Counted from the stretch's first letter, positions 1 through 7,605 are shown. The stretch: DNA of 20,110 nt from Alphaproteobacteria bacterium (GCA_018830415.1 JAHJSJ010000099.1:1-20110), one strand, 5' to 3'. Numbers and translations: made by a program. The notes: generated by a model not told the origin, from the letters alone.

Positions 1-2
1 CA

Positions 3-482
3 TCGCAACGTTTCGCTGAGCACGGCGCCGCGATCGAGCAGAACACCGTCGGGATCACACAAAACGCCGCCGCGACCGAGGCCCTGCGCGGGCGGCTCGG
101 CGATATCGACAAATACAACCTCAAAAGCACCACCAATGTCTATTTCGACACTGGCAAGTCAGCACTGACCCCCGGCGCGCGGGCCGAACTTTGTGCAGCA
201 GCGCAAGAGGCCAACACGAACGAAAATTCGCTGATGCTGGTGCTGGGCTACACCGATTCCACCGGCTCGCAGGAAGTCAACCAGACGCTCAGCGAAAAGC
301 GCGCCGCCGCCGTCGTCAATCACCTGCAACAGGTGTGCAAATGGAAGCCATACCGGATGCTGACCCCGACCGGGATGGCGACCGCAGACCCGGCCGCTGA
401 CAACACCACCGCCGCCGGACGTGCGCAGAACCGCCGCGTTTCGGTCAATGTGCTGGTGAGCAAGGCGCTCGACGAGCAGTAA
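3..482 (+). CDS. OmpA-family protein, C-terminal part (5' end outside window)
   Basis: The reading frame is open from the first base of the window and stops with TAA at 480-482, so only the last 159 residues are visible. Residues 1-40 of the fragment are polar and probably helical. Then comes an OmpA C-terminal (peptidoglycan-binding) domain: a VYFDTGKSALTP strand, the GYTDSTG turn, the NQTLSEKRAAAVVNHL helix, and a closing GRAQNRRVSVNVLV strand. This fold binds the diaminopimelate stem of peptidoglycan non-covalently and tethers outer-membrane or periplasmic proteins to the wall. The N-terminal anchor (barrel, lipoprotein or membrane helix) is not in the window, so the exact family member cannot be named. 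The domain call is firm; the physiological role is inferred. The gene converges on uvrC, with 38 bp between the two stop codons. Confidence 0.88.
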   Translation, partial: SQRFAEHGAAIEQNTVGITQNAAATEALRGRLGDIDKYNLKSTTNVYFDTGKSALTPGARAELCAAAQEANTNENSLMLVLGYTDSTGSQEVNQTLSEKRAAAVVNHLQQVCKWKPYRMLTPTGMATADPAADNTTAAGRAQNRRVSVNVLVSKALDEQ

Positions 483-497
483 GCACAAACAGGGCTG

Positions 498-521
498 GGG
501 CGGGCCTTTCGGGGCCTGCCC
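498..521. terminator. Hairpin between convergent OmpA-family gene and uvrC
   Basis: A 9-bp stem (GGGCGGGCC at 498-506 pairs with GGCCTGCCC at 513-521, one G-U wobble) has a 6-nt TTTCGG loop. It sits between the two convergent stop codons and its right arm touches the uvrC stop. No clear T-run follows on either strand, so it is a terminator candidate by position and stem strength only. Confidence 0.45.
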
Positions 522-2551
522 TACCCGCCCGCGTGGTAGAAATCATAGACCTTGCGCGCCACTGCGGCGCTGACACCGGGCGCGCGCTGCAGGTCTTCGA
601 GCGCTGCGGCGCGAACCTTGCTGGCGGTGCCGAAATGCAGCAGCAGCGCGCGCTTTCGCGCCGGGCCGATGCCCGGGATCTCGTCCAGCGGCGACGCCGT
701 GATCGCCTTTGACCGCTTGGCCCGGTGCGCGCCGATGACATAGCGGTGCACTTCATCGCGCAGGTTTTGCAGATGGAACAATAGCGGCGAATTGACTGGC
801 AGCATCTTTTCGCGCCCATCGGGAAAATGGAACACCTCGCGCCCGTCGCGCCCGTGGTGTGGCCCCTTGGCGACGCCGACAACCGCAATGTCGTCAGCGA
901 TCCCGATTTCTTCCAGCACCCGCATGACGCTGGAAAGCTGCCCCTTGCCGCCGTCGATCAGGATCAGGTCAGGCAGATCCTCCCCGGAACGGGGAGGGGG
1001 ACCATCCGCAAGGATGGTGGAGGGGCGAGCGGCGTCCGCCCCTCCACCCCGACCCTGTGGGTCGCGGTCCCCCTCCCCATTCTGGGGAGGATCAGCAAAC
1101 GCTCGAAACCGCCGCGCCATCACTTCGCGCATCATCGCAAAGTCATCATTAGTCTGCGCCTCGTGGATGTTGAACTTGCGATATTGGCCTTTCTCAAAGC
1201 CTTCCGGCCCGGCAACCACCATCGCGCCGACCGCCTTTGCGCCCTGAATATGGCTGTTGTCATAGATCTCGATCCGCTGCGGCGGGGCGTCGAGTTCCAG
1301 AAACTCGGCCAGCTCGCGGTTGATCTTGGCCTTGGTGCCAGTTTCGGCCAGCCGCCGTTCGAGCGCTTCGACCGCATTGCGCTGCGCTTGCGCCATAAGC
1401 TTGCGCCGGTCGCCGCGTTCGGGAATGGTGATGCGCACTTTGCGGTCTGCGACTTCGGACAAAGCCGCCTCGATCAATTCGCGTTCGGGCAGATCGCGGT
1501 CGACGAGGATGTTCGGCGGCGGCGGCACTTCCTCGTAGAATTGCAGCATCACGCTGGCGAGCACCTGCGCTTCGTCCACATCACTGGTATGGCGCGGAAA
1601 GAAGGCGCGGTGGCCCCAGTTCTGCCCGCCGCGAATGAAGAACGCCTGCACCCCCATCACCCCGCCCTTGGCCGCCAGCGCGAACACATCGGCATCGCCC
1701 AGCCCGGCGGCGTTGATCGCTTGGCTACCTTGAATAAAGGTCGCGGCGCGCAGCCGGTCGCGCAGCATGGCGGCGGTTTCGAATTGCAGGTTCTCCGCCG
1801 CCTCGGCCATTTGCTGTTCCAGATCAGCCTGCACCGCGCCCGATTTGCCCGACAGGAAATCCTTCGCCTGCCGCACCAGCGCGTCATAATCGGCCTCGCT
1901 GATCCGCCCGACGCAGGGGGCCGAACAGCGCTTGATCTGATACAGCAGGCACGGGCGGTCGCGGTTGTTGAAGAAACTGTCGGTGCAGGATCGCAGCAGA
2001 AACAGCTTTTGCAGCGCGTTCAAGGTAGCGTTGACGCTGCCCGCACTAGCAAACGGGCCGTAGTAATTGCCCTTCGCCCGCCGCGCACCGCGATGCTTCT
2101 GGATGCGCGGAAAGGCGTGATCGGCGCGCAGCAGGATGAAGGGAAAGCTCTTGTCATCGCGCAGCAGCACGTTGAACGGCGGGCGGAACCGCTTGATCAA
2201 CTGCGCCTCCAGCAGCAACGCCTCAGCCTCGGAATTGGTGGTGATGATCTCCATGGCGCGCGTTTGGCTGACCATGCGCTGAAGCCGCCCGGATAGCCCC
2301 GCGATCTGGGTGTAATTCGCCACCCGCGCCTTCAGACTGCGCGCCTTGCCGACATACAGCACCTCGCCGCGCGTATCGAGCATCCGGTAAACGCCGGGCA
2401 CCGGCTTCAACACCTTCACCATATCGCGGATCGCCTGCACCCCGCCTTCCAGATCGGGCTGGGCGCTGGCGACGGTGTAAGCGGCGCGTTCCTCGTTGAA
2501 ACGCTCCGCTCCGCGTGGGTCGTGAGGCGTGCCTGCGGGAGTATGAGCCAT
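521..2551 (-). CDS. uvrC: UvrABC excinuclease subunit C, carrying a 39-residue in-frame insertion
   Basis: UvrC makes the 3' and 5' incisions around bulky DNA lesions after UvrAB loading, in nucleotide excision repair. Numbering here uses the ATG at 2551 (676 aa). The GIY-YIG nuclease begins around residue 50 (PGVY, then LYVGKA at about 65-70). Four cysteines at 189, 201, 209 and 213 have the spacing of the UvrC iron-sulfur site. The UvrB-binding UVR helix pair is at about 244-267. The RNase H-like nuclease has D431 (IEIYDNSH), D533 (LILIDGGKGQ) and H602 (DEVHRY). Tandem helix-hairpin-helix motifs (EIPGIGPARKRAL) end the protein. It is longer than the roughly 610 aa of E. coli UvrC because of an extended N terminus and a Gly/Pro/Asp-rich insertion at residues 487-525, which is encoded by a palindromic element. 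A TTG start at 2596 would add 15 residues; neither start has a strong ribosome site. The gene is divergent from the flavoprotein gene across about 65 bp. Confidence 0.97.
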   Translation of the reverse strand: MAHTPAGTPHDPRGAERFNEERAAYTVASAQPDLEGGVQAIRDMVKVLKPVPGVYRMLDTRGEVLYVGKARSLKARVANYTQIAGLSGRLQRMVSQTRAMEIITTNSEAEALLLEAQLIKRFRPPFNVLLRDDKSFPFILLRADHAFPRIQKHRGARRAKGNYYGPFASAGSVNATLNALQKLFLLRSCTDSFFNNRDRPCLLYQIKRCSAPCVGRISEADYDALVRQAKDFLSGKSGAVQADLEQQMAEAAENLQFETAAMLRDRLRAATFIQGSQAINAAGLGDADVFALAAKGGVMGVQAFFIRGGQNWGHRAFFPRHTSDVDEAQVLASVMLQFYEEVPPPPNILVDRDLPERELIEAALSEVADRKVRITIPERGDRRKLMAQAQRNAVEALERRLAETGTKAKINRELAEFLELDAPPQRIEIYDNSHIQGAKAVGAMVVAGPEGFEKGQYRKFNIHEAQTNDDFAMMREVMARRFRAFADPPQNGEGDRDPQGRGGGADAARPSTILADGPPPRSGEDLPDLILIDGGKGQLSSVMRVLEEIGIADDIAVVGVAKGPHHGRDGREVFHFPDGREKMLPVNSPLLFHLQNLRDEVHRYVIGAHRAKRSKAITASPLDEIPGIGPARKRALLLHFGTASKVRAAALEDLQRAPGVSAAVARKVYDFYHAGG
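976..1093. repeat. 118-bp cloverleaf-like palindromic element inserted in uvrC
   Basis: The outer arms 976-1003 and 1066-1093 are inverted repeats of 28 bp matching at 26 positions, and the terminal 10 bp (GATCCTCCCC / GGGGAGGATC) are perfect. Between them lie three abutting hairpins. 1004-1015 is ATCC-GCAA-GGAT, with a GNRA-type loop. 1016-1048 has a perfect 12-bp stem, GGTGGAGGGGCG with CGCCCCTCCACC, and a 9-nt loop. 1050-1064 is CGACCC-TGT-GGGTCG. Each outer arm can also fold on itself (CCTCCCC-5 nt-GGGGAGG). The whole would form a four-way, cloverleaf-like structure. There is no stop codon in any of the six frames. It is read through by uvrC, encoding residues 487-525 (676-aa numbering). 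By analogy it resembles Rickettsia palindromic elements that insert into coding genes; family membership is unproven. Confidence 0.85.
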
Positions 2552-2616
2552 GTTGTGCAGATAGGGACTGCGGGGGGCGATTGGCAATTCCCGCAAGCGC
2601 GCCTATCCGCGCCTCA

Positions 2617-3831
2617 ATGGATCAACATGATGTCATCATCCTTGGCGCAGGTGCCGCCGGGCTTTTCTGCGCCGCGCAGGCCGGGCAGCAGGGCTTGCGC
2701 GTCGCGCTGCTCGAAAAGGCCGAAGCTCCGGGCAAGAAGATTCTGATTTCGGGCGGCGGGCGCTGCAATTTTACCAATCTGGGCGCGGGGCCAGCCAATT
2801 ACCTCTCGGCAAACCCACATTTCGCCAAGAGCGCCCTCGCCCGCTACACCCCCGCCGATTTCATCGCGCTGGTCGATCGGCACGGGATCGCGTGGCACGA
2901 AAAGACGCTGGGGCAATTGTTCTGCGATGGTTCGGCAAAGCAGATCGTGGCGATGTTGCTCGACGAATGCCCGGCGGACAAGGTTACGCTGACCTGCGGC
3001 GTGGAGGTGGCGAGCGTCGCGCGCGATTTCGACGGCACCTTCACCGTCACCGCCGCCGATGGCTGCTTGTGGCAAGCGCCCACGCTGGTGATCGCCACCG
3101 GCGGGCCTTCAATCCCCAAGATGGGCGCGAGCGATTTTGCCTATCGGTTGGCGCGGCAATTCGGGCTGAAGGTGGTGGAACCGCGCCCTGCGCTCGTTCC
3201 GCTGACGCTGGGGGGCGAGGATGCCTTGTTCCGCGAATTGTCAGGCGTCGCCGCCCCGGTGCTGGCCCGCGCGGGTGCCGGAAAGCATGGGACGGAGTTC
3301 GCCGAGGCCGCGCTGTTCACCCACAAGGGGCTGTCCGGCCCCGCGATCCTGCAAGTCTCCAGCTATTGGCGGCATGGCGAGCAGGTGGCGATCACCTTCC
3401 TGCCCGATGCCGAGTCCGACTGGCTGATCGCGGCCAAGCGTGATCGCCCGCGCACGCATCTGCGCACCGTCCTACGCGAAGCCCTGCCCGCGCGGCTGGC
3501 CGATGCGCTGGCTGACAGGCTGGCGCTGGATGGTGAATTGGGCAACATCACCGACAAGGCCTTGCGCAACGCACAGGCGCGGCTGGCCGATTGGCGCTTT
3601 GCCCCCAATGGCACCGAAGGCCTCGCCAAAGCCGAAGTCACCGCAGGCGGCATCGCCACCGCCGAACTTTCCAGCCGCACGATGGAGGCCGTCAAAGTCC
3701 CCGGCCTTTATGCCATAGGCGAAGCGGTGGACGTCACCGGCTGGCTCGGCGGGTATAACTTCCAATGGGCTTGGGCGAGCGGCTTTGTCTGCGCCGAGGC
3801 CTTGGCTGCGGCGAACACCCCGTCAACATAA
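2617..3831 (+). CDS. BaiN/HI0933-family NAD(P)/FAD-dependent oxidoreductase
   Basis: This is a 404-residue flavoprotein of the HI0933 (BaiN/RdsA-like) family. The N-terminal dinucleotide-binding fold starts at residue 5 with VIILGAGAAG (GxGxxG at 10-15), followed by a LLEKAEAPGKK segment and the family signature ISGGGRCNFTN at about 44-54. A second signature near the C terminus (GEAVDVTGWLGGYNFQWAWASG) closes the FAD site. The enzyme should be cytoplasmic and bind FAD. The natural substrate of this family is mostly unknown, and the bile-acid link of BaiN in clostridia should not be transferred here. I chose the ATG at 2617 because the Rossmann strand begins directly after it. An in-frame start at 2515 would add 34 atypical residues and overlap uvrC. 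The gene is divergent from uvrC. A series of hairpins follows the stop. Confidence 0.92.
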   Translation: MDQHDVIILGAGAAGLFCAAQAGQQGLRVALLEKAEAPGKKILISGGGRCNFTNLGAGPANYLSANPHFAKSALARYTPADFIALVDRHGIAWHEKTLGQLFCDGSAKQIVAMLLDECPADKVTLTCGVEVASVARDFDGTFTVTAADGCLWQAPTLVIATGGPSIPKMGASDFAYRLARQFGLKVVEPRPALVPLTLGGEDALFRELSGVAAPVLARAGAGKHGTEFAEAALFTHKGLSGPAILQVSSYWRHGEQVAITFLPDAESDWLIAAKRDRPRTHLRTVLREALPARLADALADRLALDGELGNITDKALRNAQARLADWRFAPNGTEGLAKAEVTAGGIATAELSSRTMEAVKVPGLYAIGEAVDVTGWLGGYNFQWAWASGFVCAEALAAANTPST

Positions 3832-3840
3832 CTCACCATC

Positions 3841-3908
3841 GGGACGCAGTCCCGCAAGGTCGCCAGAACGCTTAGGCACCCGCCCGCAGCGATGCTGGCG
3901 CAGCCAGC
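3841..3908 (+). other. Two small hairpins downstream of the flavoprotein gene
   Basis: GGGAC-GCA-GTCCC (3841-3853) and GCTGGC-GCA-GCCAGC (3894-3908) are perfect short stems with identical GCA loops, starting 9 bp after the flavoprotein stop codon. They could stabilise the mRNA 3' end or be decayed repeat pieces. No T-run follows either stem. Confidence 0.4.
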
Positions 3909-3920
3909 GTGAGCGAGGAT

Positions 3921-3946
3921 AGCGCCCGCCCGGACGGGCGGGCGCT
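3921..3946 (+). terminator. Strong GC hairpin after the flavoprotein gene
   Basis: A perfect 11-bp stem (AGCGCCCGCCC at 3921-3931, GGGCGGGCGCT at 3936-3946) encloses a GGAC loop, about 90 bp after the stop codon at 3831. The T-tract is lacking (CGCAATTA follows), so this is a possible weak intrinsic terminator or a 3'-end stabilising stem. Confidence 0.45.
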
Positions 3947-3951
3947 CGCAA

Positions 3952-4227
3952 TTAGAGCGCTTTTCGGCCATTCTGGGTCACCCTGATTGCGACAGGAGAG
4001 CCGCTGGACAGGAGTGGCGCGCAGCGCGGGCCTGTCGGCCCCCGGGCAAGAGCCGCGACGAAGCCAGCGGCTCTCCTGTCCCAACCCCGTACGGGGCGGG
4101 CCGCTTTTGGCCCATCACCGCGTCGCTTGCCGGTCACTATGCTTTGGCATGGCTCCCTCCGCGCTTCTTGTGCTGGGCCAAAATCGGCTCCGTCAGGGTG
4201 ACCCAGAATGGCCGAAAAGCGCTCTAA
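3952..4227. repeat. 276-bp nested inverted-repeat element with perfect 35-bp arms
   Basis: Positions 3952-3986 and 4193-4227 are exact inverted copies of 35 bp (outer end TTAGAGCGCTTTTCGG, inner end GGGTCACCCTGA). The 206 bp between them contain further nested pairs. GACAGGAGAGCCGCTGG (3991-4007) is perfect against 4064-4080. CCCCGTACGGGG (4085-4096) is a 12-bp palindrome. 4100-4114 matches 4174-4188 with one mismatch. The right arm overlaps the end of the adjacent receptor gene and provides its TAG stop (4224-4226). There is no open frame of credible coding character inside and no obvious flanking direct repeat. Possibilities are a non-autonomous mobile element or a structured RNA/terminator module. 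Apart from this element and the hairpins before it, I see nothing in the 392-bp gap between the two genes. Confidence 0.85.
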
Positions 4228-7124
4228 AAAAGCTTCCGCAGGTCGATACCCAGATACAGGCCCAGCGGATCGATCACGAAGGGCTGATAATTAATCGGCG
4301 TCTCACCATTGGCATCGCGCACCTTGCGCTGTGCATCGAAAACATTGTCGGCGATCAGTGACACTCGGAAATCCTTGAAGACACCATCATTCTTGCCTGT
4401 GATTTCGCCCATGTTGGCGAACACCCGCAGGTTGAAAGTGGCGATGTCGTCAAAGAACAGATCATTGCTGCCCGGCAGGCCCGATCCGTCCAGCCGGGTT
4501 TTACCAGTGTAAATCCCCGAGAGGCGGAACCCCAAGCCCTTGCCGAACAGGCCCGCCTCCAACCGGCTGGAATGACGCGGGAAGCCGAAGGCACCGGTCG
4601 CCTCACCATCCAACTGATTGAGCGGGTCAAGGCCGGGCGCGATCAGGATTTCGTTATCGAGTTCGAGGGTGTGGTTGAGGTTGAAGAAATACCGCCAGCC
4701 AGCGAAGTTCCGCCTCGCCAGCGGATTGAACGCCGGAGCCCCGCCGCCAGAAGGCGCACCTCCGCCCGCCGCCGCTTGCTGTGGAGCGCCGCCCGGCGCT
4801 CCGCCACCCATCATCGCCGGGTCAATGCTGCAAATACGAGTGCGGAATTCGGCCAATCGCGCCGGATCAACCGCGCCATCCGCTCCGCGCAGCCGCGCCA
4901 GCATCGGTTGAAGCCGTGCCGGGTCAATCCCCGGAAACTCCGCCGAAATATCCGCGCCGCTATCAATCGCGGCGACCAGCTTTTCCAGAAAGGCCAGCCC
5001 GTCATCAGCGCATAATCGTGCGCGGAATGCCATGAACTGTTCGCGCTGTTCGGGCGACGGCGCAGCGCCGCTGCCAAAGCGTGCCGCGCCCGCAGGCGGC
5101 GCGCCTGCACCCGATTGCGGCGGTGCCGGTTGTGGTGCGCCCGCAGGCGCGCCGCCGCCGCCGAAGCCGCCTCGGCCTCCCTCTCCACGCGCAGGCGCGC
5201 CGATGCTGCCACTGGTGGAAAACGTGAACTGCAATCGATCAGCCCGCGTTTTGGCAAAGCTGACCGAACGCCGGTCAACCGCGATCAGACGCCCATCGAC
5301 GTCGCGCGTCACCCGTCCGGGGAACGCCGCCTCGATCTCAGGTGTGATCTGCGGGAAGCCGCTGACGACATCGTCCGAACGGTTGCGGATATATTCCACC
5401 GTCAGGCGGGTGCTGTCCCAGAACGGCAATTGCCAGTTGGCCGCAAACTTCCAGTCACGCTGCGTTTCCGCCGGAAGATCAGGGTTGCCGCCGGTGGTGA
5501 CATCGGCCAGCACCGATTCGCCGCGGGTAAAATCAAAAACTGGCACGTTGAAATTGACGATGGTGGGATTGCCCAGTGCACCAAGGCTAGGCGCGACCTC
5601 GCGCCAGATATAGGTCGCCGACAGCGCCAGCCCGTCAAATGGCTCCCAGTTCAGCCCCGCGTTCCAATCGCCCAGCGTGCCGAAATCGCTCAAGTCCTCA
5701 ACCCCGACCTGCACGTTGAGCGTGAAGGTGCCGAGCGCATCGGCCACGCCGGTGCGGCGGTTGGTGATCGGGATCACCACGTTCGCCCCGCTCGACAATT
5801 GCCGCCGGGTCAGGCCAACATCAACGGCTGATCGGGTATCCGCGCTTTCAATTCGCCGCCAGTCCAGCCCGACATCGAAGGTTGCCAGCACTTCACCGGC
5901 GGGAAGCTCCCCCAGCGGGCCTTCGAGCGTGGTCAGCGATTGGCCGTTGATCACGCGGTTGCGGGCAACGTCGAACCCGGCGGTGGCATTGGTGGGCAGC
6001 GGCCCATCAAGCGCCAAGGTTCCCGCCAGCGCCGCATCGCGAAGCGGTTGCGTGTCGAACCGCTTGTCAATCTCGGTCTCAGTCTCCGCCAGAGAGCCAT
6101 CAAAGGTGCTCGTCAGGCGGAACCTGTTGACTGGCCGGGTCACCGAACCGGCAGCCGAAATCGTATCAGTCGATGAACGCCGGGCCAGCGGGGTGCCTGC
6201 ACCAAAGGTGCGCACGATTCCTGCTTGGTTGGGATCATCGGTCAGCACCACGGTATTGAGCCCGTCGAGACTGCGGCTTTCATTGCGTTCGTAATTGACG
6301 TTCGCGCTTAGCGATGTGCCGCTATCAATGATCGCCTTGGCCCACGACAGGTTGGCTTCAAGGTCAAAAGTGTCTGCCAACAGGCCGCGAAACCGCGCCT
6401 GATCAGGATCGCCGGAAATATCGGAGACCGAACCTTCGGTCTGGCGAATATCACGCTCGTCCTCGGTCAGCAGCGAGGTATCCTGCACCTCGATGTTGGC
6501 GTTGATCCGCCCGCCATCGGCAATCTTGAGCAGCCCGAACTGCTGTTCGTTGCGGGTATAGCCGCCGCGCGAGGGTGTCTCGAATTCCAGATCGGCCCGA
6601 CGGTTGGAATAATTTTCCTTGAGGATCAGGTTGATCACCCGGCGATCAGGCGGAAAGCCGAACCGCTGCGCGACTTCTTCGGGAAACACCTCGACCCGCG
6701 CGAGCGCTTCGGGCGGGTAATTGGCGAATTCGCGGAAAGAGCCGATGCGGATGCCGTTGACGAGAATAACCGGCTGTCCGCCTCCGCGACCGCGTGCTGA
6801 CCCGGTCTGCGCGCTAATCTGCGCGATAAGATCGGTGATCGACGTCACACCTTCAGCCGCAATCGCCTGCTCATCCAATTGCAGCAGCGGCGCCTGATCG
6901 ACCACCAGCTGCCCGCGCAAACGCTGTCCGCTGACAATAATCTCTCCGCTTGAAACAGCATTACCGCTGGCGCTTTCGATTTCATCATCATCGGCCTGCG
7001 GAACGGCGGCAGGCTGCGGCTGGGCAGCAGTAGTGCTGTTCGCCAGCAGCGGCATCGCCGCAGCAAGACTGGCAGCACACGTGCCAGCGCGAAGCAGAGC
7101 ACGAGAAAGCCGGGAGAGGTTCAT
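4224..7124 (-). CDS. TonB-dependent outer-membrane receptor with a large Gly/Ala/Pro-rich barrel insertion
   Basis: This is a 966-residue receptor for energy-dependent uptake across the outer membrane; the substrate is unknown. A signal peptide (arginines, then an Ala/Leu core, residues 1 to about 33) is followed by a TonB-box-like EIIVSGQR segment near residue 63. The plug domain runs to about 170 (SITDLIAQ, VILVNGIRIG, ALARVEVFPEEVAQRFG). The rest is an alternating, aromatic-rich 22-strand-type barrel ending in LRKLF, with the C-terminal Phe typical of barrel proteins. Residues about 641-800 are an unusual insertion: Gly/Ala/Pro-rich stretches flank a charged, helical segment with C705 and C765, after which barrel strands resume. 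The start ATG at 7124 has AAAGGGA just upstream (7129-7135 on the complement). The stop lies inside the right arm of the 35-bp inverted repeat. The gene is divergent from infA with 220 bp between, where no clear operator or riboswitch is seen. Confidence 0.93.
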   Translation of the reverse strand: MNLSRLSRALLRAGTCAASLAAAMPLLANSTTAAQPQPAAVPQADDDEIESASGNAVSSGEIIVSGQRLRGQLVVDQAPLLQLDEQAIAAEGVTSITDLIAQISAQTGSARGRGGGQPVILVNGIRIGSFREFANYPPEALARVEVFPEEVAQRFGFPPDRRVINLILKENYSNRRADLEFETPSRGGYTRNEQQFGLLKIADGGRINANIEVQDTSLLTEDERDIRQTEGSVSDISGDPDQARFRGLLADTFDLEANLSWAKAIIDSGTSLSANVNYERNESRSLDGLNTVVLTDDPNQAGIVRTFGAGTPLARRSSTDTISAAGSVTRPVNRFRLTSTFDGSLAETETEIDKRFDTQPLRDAALAGTLALDGPLPTNATAGFDVARNRVINGQSLTTLEGPLGELPAGEVLATFDVGLDWRRIESADTRSAVDVGLTRRQLSSGANVVIPITNRRTGVADALGTFTLNVQVGVEDLSDFGTLGDWNAGLNWEPFDGLALSATYIWREVAPSLGALGNPTIVNFNVPVFDFTRGESVLADVTTGGNPDLPAETQRDWKFAANWQLPFWDSTRLTVEYIRNRSDDVVSGFPQITPEIEAAFPGRVTRDVDGRLIAVDRRSVSFAKTRADRLQFTFSTSGSIGAPARGEGGRGGFGGGGAPAGAPQPAPPQSGAGAPPAGAARFGSGAAPSPEQREQFMAFRARLCADDGLAFLEKLVAAIDSGADISAEFPGIDPARLQPMLARLRGADGAVDPARLAEFRTRICSIDPAMMGGGAPGGAPQQAAAGGGAPSGGGAPAFNPLARRNFAGWRYFFNLNHTLELDNEILIAPGLDPLNQLDGEATGAFGFPRHSSRLEAGLFGKGLGFRLSGIYTGKTRLDGSGLPGSNDLFFDDIATFNLRVFANMGEITGKNDGVFKDFRVSLIADNVFDAQRKVRDANGETPINYQPFVIDPLGLYLGIDLRKLF

Positions 7125-7333
7125 TATGTCCCTTTACGTCAATGGGTTTGGCGATTTGCCCAACGGCGGGCTTCGGTATGCTGCTTTGTTACGATTCCCG
7201 CCGGTTTGTGGATGCGTTGCCCTGCCTGAACAAACCTGTGCGATCGCTTAACGCAGGAGCCTTCCCTTTTGGCTTCTGCATCGCTAAAGCGCGCTACCCC
7301 ATCGACGGGCGTATTGTGCGCCGCAACACCAAA

Positions 7334-7339
7334 GAAGGA
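7334..7339 (+). promoter_or_regulatory. Ribosome binding site of infA
   Basis: GAAGGA lies 5 bp before the ATG at 7345. It is the clearest Shine-Dalgarno match in this part of the window and fixes the infA start against a longer upstream open frame. Confidence 0.75.
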
Positions 7340-7344
7340 ATTAC

Positions 7345-7590
7345 ATGGCCAAGGAAGAACTCCTCGAAATGCGCGGGCGCGTGGTTGAATTGCTGCCCAA
7401 TGCGATGTTCCGGGTGGAGCTTGAAAACGGCCATGAGGTGCTCGGCCACACGGCGGGCAAGATGCGCAAGAACCGCATCCGTGTGCTGGTGGGTGACGAA
7501 GTGCTTTGCGAGCTGACCCCCTATGACCTGACCAAGGCGCGCATCACTTATCGTTTCATGCCGGGTCGCGGCGGCCCCGGCCCGCAGTAA
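7345..7590 (+). CDS. infA: Translation initiation factor IF-1
   Basis: IF-1 binds the 30S A site during initiation and helps IF-2 and IF-3 position the initiator tRNA. The protein is a single S1/OB-fold domain: MAKEELLEMRGRVVELLPN, FRVELENGHEVLGHTAGKMRKNRIRVLVGD, then TPYDLTKARITYRF, all standard for alphaproteobacterial IF-1. It is 81 residues instead of the usual 72; the extra tail (residues 72-81, MPGRGGPGPQ) is Gly/Pro-rich. It heads a same-strand cluster: maf starts 15 bp after its stop, and the RNase E/G and yacG genes follow by overlap. A weak promoter-like pair (TTGGCT at 7269-7274, CGCTAC at 7292-7297) lies upstream but is not convincing. Confidence 0.97.
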   Translation: MAKEELLEMRGRVVELLPNAMFRVELENGHEVLGHTAGKMRKNRIRVLVGDEVLCELTPYDLTKARITYRFMPGRGGPGPQ

Positions 7591-7605
7591 GGGCTGGCAG
7601 CCCGG

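Noticed and set aside
827..2296. Long + strand open frame opposite uvrC (489 codons)
   Set aside because: It lies wholly antisense to a well-supported uvrC, has no recognisable domain, and has the Arg/His/Gln-rich make-up typical of GC-rich antisense shadows.
3952..4227. Complete insertion sequence or integron site
   Set aside because: No transposase or integrase frame lies inside the element and no flanking direct duplication is evident; only the palindromic structure is supported.
3987..4361. Open frame across the 35-bp inverted-repeat element
   Set aside because: Its content is dictated by nested palindromes and the 3' end of the receptor gene on the other strand; no ribosome site or domain.
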